A stretch of 64,000 nucleotides of DNA from contig JAJKFJ010021679.1 in NCBI GenBank assembly GCA_027382625.1, positions 1 through 64,000 of the forward strand, read 5' to 3'. The position numbers were made by a program, and so were the translations under genes. The first letter of the stretch is position 1; the number at the start of each line of letters is the position of its first letter. Source of the stretch: Tetmemena sp. SeJ-2015. Its lineage: Eukaryota > Ciliophora > Spirotrichea > Sporadotrichida > Oxytrichidae. The notes below the pieces were generated by a model. The model worked only from the letters and a program-made list of their open reading frames with translations. It made no database searches and was not told the origin of the DNA. This document shows positions 34,400 to 45,400 of this stretch, one piece after another.

Positions 34400-37150
34400 A
34401 TATTATACACTGTTGATTAAACAACCTATTACTAGAGGACAGAGAGAGGTTTTTCACGGAATATTCATCACAAATAGGAAGCGAGGTTTAGACAATACCT
34501 TGGAGAAAATAACTAAGGGGATTTCAAGCTTACAAATGAAGGGATTATTCAAAAACCATAAACTACTCAAATTATCACATCCACTCTCAGAATATGAGTT
34601 CTGAAGAAAATTCAGAGAACGTTAATTCGAGTCAAAGAGATAAAAAAGATCGCAAAAGAAAAAAGTCGCTTCTGTTGGATCTCTGCGAAGGGGAAATAGC
34701 AAAAATGAATCTTGAACTATCTATTCGACCTTTACAAGGGAGGGACAAACAAAATGATTTGCATGATAAATTTGATGCATTTTTAAATGAGAAAGTATCC
34801 ATCAAGAAGGTTTTGAATTGCTCCTTTTTAAAACTTACAGAGGTCTCGGTTTCAACTCGCATCAGTGTCTAAGGTTCATCTACTTCAATAAACTAAACAT
34901 ATGAGTCTACAGAGCATAGGGAATTTAAGGCCTAGTCCATAAAATCCACTAATTTGGAAAAATTGGGACAATCCTAACACTAGTGGACCCTCACTGCTAA
35001 GAACTCATTCGAAAATTAGTTTATGGAATGAAGATAAACTTGAAAGCTACTTTTTAAACAAAGAGAATGTAGATCTATAGGGGAAGGGCTTAAAAACTTA
35101 ACTTAACAACTTAGGATCCTAAAAAAAAAAATACATATTGGAGAATGTTCAAAATGATAAGCCATGTTCCTAAAGCTGTAGTGTCAGCGGCGAAGGATGA
35201 GACAATTATTTCTTCACACTCTACCCTTTCCTGGAAAATGCCTCAAACATTTTAGATAAGACTCAAGAGTCATAAAAAGAAGTTTTAAGATAAATGATTC
35301 TTTCGCTCAACTGATACCTCCTAGACAATGACATTTTATACAGCTCACATTTCATAGGATTGCTCATTGACTAATTTCCTTTACTTCTGAGGGACAATCC
35401 TTCGCTAGATAAGCACTAAACTCAGATCGAGTTAAACATGATCAACCTAGGATTCACTCAAGTCGAATCTCAAATCATATCAGTAAACCCTTAAAACTTT
35501 TTTTGGCCAGGGTTTGATTAAAAAAAGAAATTGTAGTGTTGATGCTATTTCACGATTCAAAGCAAGTTAACATATAGAAATTTCTGTTATTCAAAAAGTA
35601 TAATACACATTCTGGATTCCCGTTTCATCATATTGATTGAGCTGGCTTGATCTTTTCAGAATCGCAGAGGTAATCTCTTTACTCTTTATCAACAGGGGAA
35701 AGATAAAATTCAGAACTTCCGTATAGGGAGAGATGCCTCCTTATTTTCTCTTAATCAATCAAAAGGAGTTTTAAAAAGGGGCAAAGACATTATTAACATG
35801 GCTAGAAACGATGAATAAAAACTGGGATATCGAGAAATTAATAAGCGCACATCTCAATTTCCTAGGAACAAAAGACCTTTTGGAAACAATAAAAGGGAAT
35901 TGTGGGAACAACAATAAAAACAATATTTGTAGATCGCAATTAAAAGAACTTAATTAAAAGAGAGAAAGTTATTCCTGAAGAGATGACGCAATTTTCAGAA
36001 AAAAAGGTGGAGGGAATTGTTTTGTTGAATGGAGTACCAACATTTAATGGGAATTTTAATTATTCATTAATTGGGATAGCTCTAAGTTGTTCTAGTAGCA
36101 TTATTCAATGTTTTCATTCCCACTGCACTTCTGGAAAGGAACTTTGGATTAATTAGGCTCTTTAAATAGCTGAGTAACTGGAAATAAAGAGGGCAAAAAG
36201 TTCTAATTCGTGGTGATGGGATATTTAGAAAATTAGGGGCATAGAGGATAGCTCCTTTTTCCGTTCTAGGCAATAAATTTGAGGCAATCGAACGATTAGA
36301 AATTTATGGATTAAAAGAAATACTCACGAAGATCAACTATAGTAGATGGAGTCGACCTTATAATTTCAAGCTATTGCATTCAAAGTTGGTCTAAAGAAAA
36401 AGTTTTGGAATATGGGAACATGAACCATTGGGAACTTAGTGTTAACTTGTTCAATGCGCGACTTTGCGATCCAGGTGGATTTTCAAAGGATTACTTTAGA
36501 AAATCCTTGGACAAACTAAAATTCTTCGTTCAGAGTTGAAGGTTCGAGTATGGTGTTCTGGAAATCAGCCACAGATTTCTTGGGAGGGGGAGACATAGGG
36601 AAAATTATTCTTAGAAGGGGCAATGGGAGAGAGCAGTATCACCCATTCAGTGAGTAGAGGAATTTGCGAAGCACATTCCACTTAATTACTCTTAGTGAAA
36701 TTAGGGACACTCCATGGAACAAGGATGGAGGGAAATACGGTTAACAGATAGGATGACACAATTTCAAGAAGGGGGAAATATCTGTCGAAAAACTTGGACG
36801 AAATTCTTCCTAGTGGCACAGTTTGGGTTGTTTTGATGCTGGGAGGGTCTGAGGAAGTGCTGTGGCTACAACACCGATTCAGATAGGGACTCGAAGTAAT
36901 TATCATCATGGCAATGTTAATTTCCCAGAAAGTCAGATATTTTCAAATAGATGAGGGAAGGAAGCTCAAGGACCAGGGGGTACTATAGTCAAGGTTTATA
37001 TTGCAGTCAGGCAAACCTAAATCGAAAAAGTTAAAATTTCATTCAAGGAATGTATAAGGCAAAGCTTTCAATGCAGCAAAATAAATTAGAGAATGAGAAA
37101 ACTACTTTGAAGTAGGTTGTACAAAGAGAAAGGAATACTAAAATAATGAT
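34400..37150 (+). pseudogene. Remnant of the transposon helicase-like ORF, copy 2
   Basis: Plus-strand coding-like pieces include MSSEENSENVNSSQRDKKDR (34594), a helical block at 35.3-35.55 kb reading INLGFTQVESQIISVNPQNF then FWPGFD, and a tail at about 36.98-37.02 kb (GTIVKVYIAVRQTQIEK). The middle block parallels SIGLSKKQASIITVNPTNF in the ORF at 6.5 kb. Many frame shifts and no intact Walker A are seen. Together with the transposase and accessory ORF it repeats the gene order of the first element. Confidence 0.45.
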
Positions 37151-37539
37151 ACGAGGCACTCCAAACAAACACATAAACTAAAAGATGAATCAGATTCATT
37201 GCACCATACTAAACACAAAGTGATTGGTGAAAAAAATTTAGACGACTCTTTATTGAGTGAAGATTCCACTAATCAAGTTTTCAGTTCGTTTCATTTAATA
37301 GGGGTGTCAAATCAATAATTGTCCTCAAAGAAAATGTATTTTTTAAACCTTTTATCTTACCAAAAAATTTTACTAAAAATTTGGGCCTTCTACCTTCAAA
37401 AACAGGGAATGCACTATGTCCTCTCATAACTTTTTGAGGGTGGATCTAAAACCAATTCAGCAAAGTCTGAGTTGGGGACCCTGCTCTGATCAGCAACATT
37501 CCCTCTCGAGGAAGGAATTTCCAAAACGCTTCCCTTGAT

Positions 37540-39476
37540 TTTGCCACTGGACTTACACCACTCCCCTGGACCCTTTCCTTGGCACACTTAGCAGCTGCCG
37601 TCACACCCAGGGATTTCGACTATGTGAAAATCCATGACGAAGAGAAAGATGCTCTTTACATTCTAGCTGAGTGCAGACTTCAATACATTTTAGGTCCAGC
37701 AAAATTTAAATCTTATATAATGTTTATACGTTCTCAAGTAGGCAAACATCAAGAAGCATAAGGTCGTAGAGAAGATTAAGGGAGCCGACCTTGTTGGCAA
37801 AAGATATATTCCACTTTACAACTACTATGAATCAATGAAGGAATAGAACTGCTTCACTGTTGTGAGCGCAAAGTTTTAAATTCCCATCTGACTACATTGG
37901 ACCACTGGTTTAGAATAATTAAGAATAAGAGGGAGATCTCTGTGAGATTTTATCGCACCAAGCTTCGGAGAGGATGATTACTAGGCTTGCACTGCAAGTG
38001 GTCTCATCAAGCCCGGTGAAGCCCCAGTACCCTTGAATCCTGATGGATAATACACTGACAAAATCTCTGACTTCTCAGGAATCTATATCAAGGATGCTGA
38101 TGAGCTTATCAAGGCAGATCTTAAGACAAGATTACACAGTTTAAACTTATAGAGTTTTTGCTAAAAGAAAGAGACTTATTGCTGCTAACAAAGAGGTCCA
38201 TTTATAGAGTGGTTTATTATGAGTATAGATATTTACCATTCTTACCCCTACTGCTGGAGATCTTAAACTCCTCTGATCTACAGAGCTTTCGACACCTGGT
38301 TCATCAAGGTTACTGACATTAAGCAACAGCTCCTTGATAACAATAAGAATTCAAGATGGGTGCCCGCCTTCGTCTAAGAAAAGCGTTTCCACAACTGGCT
38401 CGCCGATGCCAAGGACTGGTGTTTCTCAAGAAACAGATACTGGGGAAATCCTATTCCAATTTGGGCAAGCGATGATATGGAAGAGATCGTTTGTGTTGGT
38501 TCAATAAAGGAACTCCAAGACTTATCTGGCTGTTGTGAGATTATGTGATTAAGGGCATAAGAATATAAAAAGGTTTGGCTTTAAAATTAAAATTCTTACT
38601 CTGGCCGAATATAGAAGATTTGAATTTATGAAATCTCTAAGCATTTAATTTGATTGATCACATCACTATTCCATCAAAGCAAGGAAAAGGAGTTCTGAGA
38701 AGAATTCCAGAAGTGTTTGACTGCTGGTTCGAGTCTGGTTCCATGCCTTTCGCTCAAGTCCACTATCCTTTCTCTATGAATGATTCATATCTTTATGCAT
38801 TTAATGATGAGGAGTTCAACAAAAGATTCCCTGCCAACTTTATCGCCGAGGGATTAGATCAAACTAGAGGCTGGTTCTATACTTTGATGGTAATCTCCAC
38901 AGCTGTTAAGAAGAGAGAACCTTTCCAAAACTTGATTGTAAATGGTATCGTTCTTGCCAGCGATGGACAGAAGATGTCAAAATCGAAGAAGAACTTCCCC
39001 GATCCCATGCTTATTGCTCACAGCTTCGGTGCTGATGCTTGCCGTCTCTACCTTTGCAACTCTCCAGTTGTGCGTGCTGAGCCTCTTAAGTTCCAAGAGG
39101 AAGGAGTTAAGGCCATCGTGAGAGATGTGTTCCTCCCCTGGTTCAACGCTTACAGATTCCTCATTCAGAACATTTCTCGTTGGGAGAAGCAGACTGGCTC
39201 AAACTTCGTCTATGATCCTACTCTCAAGAATAGAATGCTCCAATAGACTGAAGGCGTCAACATCATGGATAGATGGGTCATCGCTGCAAATCAAAACTTG
39301 ATCAAGTACGTGAAGGGAGAGATGGATAATTACAGACTCTACAATGTCGTGAAGCACATGCTTCAATTCTTAGAGGAACTCACTAACTGGTACGTTAGAC
39401 TTAACCGCTCCAGAATGAAGGGTGAGGAAGGAGTCCAAGAACAGTTCACTAGCTTGAACACTCTGTTAAATTATAT
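37540..39476 (+). CDS. Cytosolic isoleucyl-tRNA synthetase, catalytic part (N-terminal part not found)
   Basis: The enzyme charges tRNA-Ile with isoleucine. Readable from an editing-domain WTYTTP(W)TL motif near 37551 through [20 protein letters not shown] (37616) and VLSG-like then [20 protein letters not shown] (37960). It continues with [50 protein letters not shown] and the KMSKS loop ([11 protein letters not shown], 38968-39000). The start of the anticodon-binding region ([19 protein letters not shown]) follows. Four IESs with pointers were resolved (38128, 38198, 38521, 38618); others remain near 37700-37745 and 37870-37950. The N-terminal ~350 residues with the HIGH motif and the C-terminal domain are not adjacent. 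They must lie elsewhere or be lost. Homology stops at about 39472. Confidence 0.85.
38128..38164. other. IES, pointer AAGA
   Basis: AAGA at 38128-38131 and 38165-38168. Removal gives [16 protein letters not shown], continuous with the synthetase family. Confidence 0.7.
38198..38235. other. 38 bp IES, pointer CCATT
   Basis: CCATT at 38198-38202 and 38236-38240. Removal restores [13 protein letters not shown], the conserved HSYPxCWR motif of isoleucyl-tRNA synthetases. Confidence 0.9.
38521..38594. other. IES, pointer CTTA
   Basis: CTTA at 38521-38524 and 38595-38598. Removal restores the frame ([14 protein letters not shown]). A competing TCTGGC repeat nearby gives the wrong frame. Confidence 0.6.
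38618..38647. other. 30 bp IES, pointer ATTTGA
   Basis: ATTTGA at 38618-38623 and 38648-38653. Removal gives [18 protein letters not shown], matching the family. Confidence 0.85.
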
Positions 39477-39534
39477 ATTCCTTATTCAAAGTGGGAATTT
39501 TTCTCCTTTTATTAGTCAATGAATGCATATCATA

Positions 39535-42003
39535 CTATGGAGCTTTTACAGGAGTTTATAGAGAGCAAATGGTTACAGCCTGGCTAAACGAATGCGTTAA
39601 GAGAAAGATTCCAATCAGTGAAGATTATAACATCATTAAAGTAAACTTGAGCTTAATATAATATGCACATCCATATATTAAAGTCTTGTTTAATGGGTAA
39701 TCCAGTTATAATTAGAGAATGGAACTAGAGAGGCTTGCCTACAGACACTGTCTCAATTGAAAATGGTATCCTTTCAACTAAAGGAAGCAGATGGCCTTTG
39801 ATGATAGATCCTCAGCAGCAAGGAAATAAGTGGATCAAGAACCTTGAAAAGCAGAATGATATCTTCATCTTGAGAATGAATGCTCAAAATATCCAAAGAA
39901 CACTGGGAATGGCTACTTCAAGTGGAAGGCCAGTTCTAATTGAAGATATAGAAGAGTTCCTTGACCCTGGTCTCGATCCAATTCTACTCAAGAGTGCTTA
40001 CAAAACTGAGGGAGGAATTATGCAAATTAGAATCGGAGATCAAGTCTATGACTATGAGAACAACTTTAGGTTCTATATGACTACTAAAATGCCTAATCCT
40101 CACTATCTTCCAGAAATATTTATCAAGATGACAATTATCAATTTTACTGTCACATTCAAAAATGTATGATTAATTTCTTAAAAACAGTAAATAAATTTTC
40201 CCATTCATGGGTCTTGAGGACTAGTTACTTGGAGATGTGGTTGTTTAAGAAAAGCCAGAAGTTGAAAAGAAAAGAGATGAAATTGTAGTTAGTATGGATC
40301 GCGATAAAAATACTCTAGTTCAAATAGAGGACTCCATTCTCAAGCTTTTGGCTGAATCTACTGAGGAGTAAATCTTGGATCAAGATGATTTAATTATCAT
40401 CCTTGAAGACTCAAAGAGAACTTCTGCTGACATCACAAAACGTCTAGGAGATGCAGCTATAGTAGAGGAGCAAATAAATGAAACAAGAAATGCATATAGA
40501 ACTGTTGCTACTAGAGGATCCATCTTGTACTTTGTGATAGCTGATTTAGCTGGTATTGATCCCATGTATCAGTACTCACTCGTTTATGTCAAAAGACTAT
40601 TCAATCAAGCTATAATTAAGAGTCCTCAACAACCTTCACTCTAGGAAAGACTCTTAGTTCTGATAGATCGAATTACAGAGACTTTGTATCTAAACGTTTC
40701 GAGAGGACTCTTTGTGGCTCATAAGGTCCTTTTCTCTTTCTTGATATGCACTAGTATCAATAGAAACTCAGGAAAAATAAACGAGCAGCTATGGGGAACT
40801 ATGCTAAGAGGCGCAGGAGTTATGAATAAGTCTTAATAGCCAGAAAATCCCTCACCCTCTATGATATCTTTGCTTGGATGGGATCTAGCTTATTATCTGC
40901 AACTTATGTATCCAAACAAATTCGACAAGCTTTGTGAACACATAATTGACAACATTAACGCTTGGGAAGATTACAGCTCTACAAACGATCCATAGTTAGA
41001 GCCTCTACCAGAGCCATGGAATGATTTGTTAGATAAGTTTGACAAACTCCTTATCCTGAAAATATTCCGACCAGAGAAACTTATGTTTGCTTTCACAGAT
41101 TACGTCAGAGAAGAATTAGGAAGAATGTATATTGAAAATTAGGCAGTCACTATGGAGACTATCTTTTCTGATAGTGATAAGAGAACTCCTGTCATCTTTA
41201 TTCTTTCAACAGGAGCAGATCCCACAACTTAGCTTTACAAATTTGCTAAGGATAAGAATTTCGATAATAAAATCTAAGGTATTTCTCTAGGTCAAGGCCA
41301 AGGAATTAAAGCAGAGAGGCTTTTATGCAAAATTTTACCTTTAAATGTATGTAGCTTATAGATATGGCGAAGACCTAAGGAGAGTGGATCTTACTTTAGA
41401 ATTGTCACTTGGCCAAGTCTTGGATGCCAAGTTTAGAAACCATAGTGCAGAATTTATAGGAAATTGAAGTTCACCAAGATTTCAGGCTCTTCTTGACTTC
41501 CATGCCTGCAGAGTATTTCCCAGTTTCAGTTTTACAGAATGGAGTTAAGCTTACAACAGAGCCTCCTCGAGGTCTTAGAGCTAATCTAATGAAAAGCTTC
41601 CAAGAATAAAGCGCTGATAACTTTGAAAATGGAAAGAAGTAGAGAGAATGGTAGAAGCTAGTTTTCGGTCTTTGTTTTTTCCATGCGATAATCCAGGAAA
41701 GAAGAAAGTTCGGCCCCTTAGGTTGGAACATCAGATATGAATTTAATGATAGCGATCTTGAAACATCAATCACCAACCTGTAAATGTTCCTTGACGAGCA
41801 AGAAGAAATTCCTTGGGATGCTTTACTATATAATTAATCATCATAGGAATAGAAGCTTATTAAACTTAAAGATATGTTTTGAATATGTAACAGGGCATAT
41901 CAACTATGGAGGTAGAGTAACAGATGACTTGGACAGAATTTGCTTGATAGCTATTTTGAAAAAGTACTACACCCAAGAAATCTTGGATGAAAACTTTATT
42001 TGA
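39535..42003 (+). CDS. Dynein heavy chain, AAA5-AAA6 block (plus-strand part of a scrambled gene)
   Basis: Coding begins abruptly inside AAA5 ([20 protein letters not shown], 39540). It continues with [20 protein letters not shown], the LGDVVVQEKPEVE region, [33 protein letters not shown] and [20 protein letters not shown] (AAA6). [20 protein letters not shown] and [18 protein letters not shown] follow, ending at [14 protein letters not shown]. Four IESs were resolved (39653, 40153, 41319, 41828). It lacks AAA1-4 and the stalk on one side and the final ~300 residues on the other. The missing N-terminal blocks lie inverted at 47.8-58.7 kb. Axonemal class is likely from the inner-arm-like sequence style, but not proven. 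Confidence 0.85.
39653..39689. other. IES, pointer TTAAT
   Basis: TTAAT at 39653-39657 and 39690-39694. Removal gives [15 protein letters not shown], the AAA5 motif. Confidence 0.85.
40153..40201. other. 49 bp IES, pointer CATTCA
   Basis: CATTCA at 40153-40158 and 40202-40207. Removal gives NFTVTFMGLEDQLLGDVV, the dynein NFxVTxxGLExQLL motif. Confidence 0.9.
41319..41353. other. 35 bp IES, pointer GCTT
   Basis: GCTT at 41319-41322 and 41354-41357. Removal gives AERLIDMAKTQGEWILLQNC, a diagnostic dynein AAA6 run. Confidence 0.9.
41828..41882. other. 55 bp IES, pointer ATAT
   Basis: ATAT at 41828-41831 and 41883-41886. Removal gives [18 protein letters not shown], matching dynein. Confidence 0.9.
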
Positions 42004-42009
42004 TAAAAT

Positions 42010-42413
42010 CAAAAAGAGAATTGAATATAAATTTAGAAATTTTCCCATTTTTGTCTTTTTTATAATCTTTATTGTTTGCTCCACTCAAGTAAAAAATTTT
42101 AATAGTCTTGATTTCTTTGTGCTCTAATTCTTATTTAATTTAATAGAATAATATTTTAAGTTATTTCACATTGAGGGGCTGACTGACTAAATTTAATTAG
42201 ATTATGGAGGAATCTATTTTTAATAACGATATACGAATTCCTATTTTATTAAATGTACTTTAATATTTATTTGCAAGCACTTATTCATAATTAAAATTAT
42301 TTATACATTTAAAGTTATAAAATTTTTACGGGTCAATTTAAATTCAAGGTTTAATGAGGAATATTTTTCAATAAAATCATTAAATTCATGCCAATATTAT
42401 ATAAATTGCAATT
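42010..42413. other. AT-rich spacer without a gene
   Basis: About 400 bp of AT-rich DNA between the dynein plus-strand block and the next gene. No coding stretch is seen. Confidence 0.5.
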
Positions 42414-45400
42414 ATGCAAAAAAACATTAAGTTAGGGAAGCTACATAGTGGAGGTGCAAGCACTCCAAATTAGTAAACTGAGCATTAAGTTGGTGGTTAG
42501 AATTAGATTTCACATGCACCAATTATGACTCTCCGGCAGGGTTCCACTCACTATGGCAGCTTCAGTAGCTAGAGAGCCTCACAGCAAATGCCAACTATTA
42601 GGGATCTCGCTCTCAGTGGCTAAAATTCAGAAAAAGAGCTAAATCAGAATCAGCTGATAGTCACCAACACTTAAAGTGCCCTTCAAGGGTCAGCATCAAA
42701 TATGCAAATGGCTTCTAATCTAAATCCTCATGGATTCAACTAGCCTAATCAGATACAAGCAAATTTCCAGCTTTAAAAGCCCAGAACTTCACTAGGTTCT
42801 AATCGACCTCATGTAAGTTTGTAGCTATAAAGCTATTTTCGGATATCAACCGAGATATTAGGCTGTGTTAGTCTATAGTAGATGTAGTAATCAACCTGCA
42901 AAAGTAAAAATCTTAACTCTTAATATATAGACTCAGGAGAGGGCTGATTTAGCGGGTTCTTAAGGTGGAGAAAACTAGCCTCAAAGAGCATTAGTAAAAA
43001 TGAAGATTCATAGCTTTGATCCATTAGGAAACGCTCAAAATCATCAAATACTGTCAAGCGGAAATTTAGGTTCCGATTAATTAAATAATGATGGAGGTCA
43101 TCTGGGGCGTCTATCCTTAAATTCTTTGCATTTGGGTTCAGTCTAAACAAAAAATCTATTCCTCAACACAGTCTAGCCTGGATAGTTATAGCAAACTGGT
43201 GGGTTCTATTAAGGATAAAAAGGTAATAAGGGTGCTCCTATTTCTAGTTAGGGAAGCTAAGCAGCTTTGAATACAGTTCAAGCTTAGAGTCAGTAATCAG
43301 CATAATTAAAAACCTCTAAAGTCCCTGCTTAGCAAACTAGGATCCAAACCCAATCTTATTAGCAGCAATAGCAACTTTTAAATCAACAGCAATAACTTTT
43401 GTCCAATAGAATCAGTTAACGATAGATCATGCCATCTAAAAAGATCCTTTTCATTTTTTAAATAGGATATAATGAGTTTATCTTTAACTATATTTCACAG
43501 CTAACTCGATTAATGGGCCATTAGTTACCAATCATAACCCTCAAAGTTAGATGTAATAAAATATTGGCTAAAATTAACACCAAATTCAAAGTCAATTAAC
43601 TAAAAACCATTCTACATAACCATTCTAAACAAACGACAATCTTTATTTTTTGTTTAAAAATATCTAAGGAATAGCATTGGTATGGTAAACAACTAAGTAT
43701 AATTAAAAAATTTTGCCTAGACGCAGTCTGGGCCTTTTTTCAATCGCAATTAGTAAGCAAATATCTAAGCTAACCCAATGACAGTTTCTTTTTTATATCT
43801 TCTTCAATACTTTAATTTAAATATGATGGCAGCCTCTCAACAATTCCATTAGCCATAACTTGCTTAAAAATAAATTGAATAATAGTAGTAAAACATGCAA
43901 ACTAACAGAGGGTTGTCTTCCTAGGCCTCGCAAAGAGTAAAAGCCTTGGAAGACAAGAATATTAAGTTTCTCTCTCAACATGAAATTTTTTTATCTCCCT
44001 ATTTTGTCACATGTGAACCGGTAGAAGATGATATCCAGGCTGAAGGCATCTTAATTTTCGACTTAAAGTTAGATTCCTCAACTAAGTTCTGGCGGCAAGA
44101 CACATTCGATAGTAGCTGGAAGCTCGGATGATGTGAATCTCTTACTTCAAGATGATGGCGAATCCGATCGTGACCTTAATGAGAATCCCCCTCTTTTTGA
44201 AATAGAAGTAAGAGATGAAGAGGAGGAAGGAATTGTGGAGCTAAGCTAAGGGAAAATGAGCCAAGAGAGGGGACTTTCCCCTTAGAATATGAGGTACTCA
44301 ACTAATATAGATTTCAACTCAATGTATTCTCAACCTCATGTAAACTTTGGAGGCCGCAATTCCGATTAGACAAATACTGCTAATCAAATTAGACAAGGTG
44401 AAACTATAAACGGATCGATGGGAACAATCGGCTAGGATTAGTTCTCAACTCAATTTATCCAACTTCAGAAAACACAAGCTTCATAAAATCAACTTATGAC
44501 ACCTCATCCTCATGAGAAAACTAGGCAAATAAAAAACACTTAAGGCCTCTAAGGATCAATATATTCCTCATCAGCTGCATCTTCAATCGACTAGCAAGAT
44601 CATATGTTTTAAAACAATCTATAATAAATCCCAATTCAAATGACAACAAGTGAGGATTAAGATGGCGGCAGTGCAGGAATGATGATTCTTGGAGAGACTT
44701 TAGCTATAGAAGGAGAATAGGACGGAGAGGCTTAGGTTATTTAAGGCAGAGGAGGAATTATCGATAAAATCAATCAAAAACATTTTAAAACAGACCTAAA
44801 TTTGGTTCAGTTGTGAATAGAATCAACGATGTTCAGCATATCCAAATTTAAGGGGACAAAGATCTCGACTATCCGAAAAGACTCTCTACAGGCAGTATTC
44901 AAGTAATCCAGAGAAGTAGCATAAATTCCAATTCTCAAGAAGGATCTCTCCCTAATAGTGGCTTTGGCTAAGACGGCAATCCTCTTTCAGAGAATGGAGG
45001 ATCTCCTTCGCTTTACTTCAGTTAAGGCACAAAAACACTCAACAATTTCACTAATTCATCTTCTCAGGGCTTCAAGTAGGTGCAGCAAAGAAAAGTCATT
45101 CAAAAGAATAACATCAAATTTGCTCAATTTTCAGCCACAGTTAACATTACAAACCCTTAGCTTCAAGACAATTTATCATCTTATTCTTCATTTATTTATA
45201 TTGAATCAGCTTTTCAATATATTTGTATATTTGGCAATAACTCCCATAGAGTCATCTGAATTTCCAAAGAATGTAAAGCGAAGGTTAAATTTTTTCCCCA
45301 CAGTAGCAGACACTTTCAACAGGCATCACAGCTGGAAAGAGCACTGGTATGATAGCTTAATAAAGCAAAAGCCCTCTCGTAAATAAACTGATTTCTCCTT

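Noticed and set aside
38520..38605. IES using the TCTGGC repeat in isoleucyl-tRNA synthetase
   Set aside because: Joining at TCTGGC puts a TGA in frame; the nearby CTTA repeat keeps the frame and the family motif.
42920..43150. Minus-strand open frame (MFRLNPNAKNLRIDAPDD...)
   Set aside because: The plus strand reads through the same DNA as Q-rich protein continuous with the gene on both sides.
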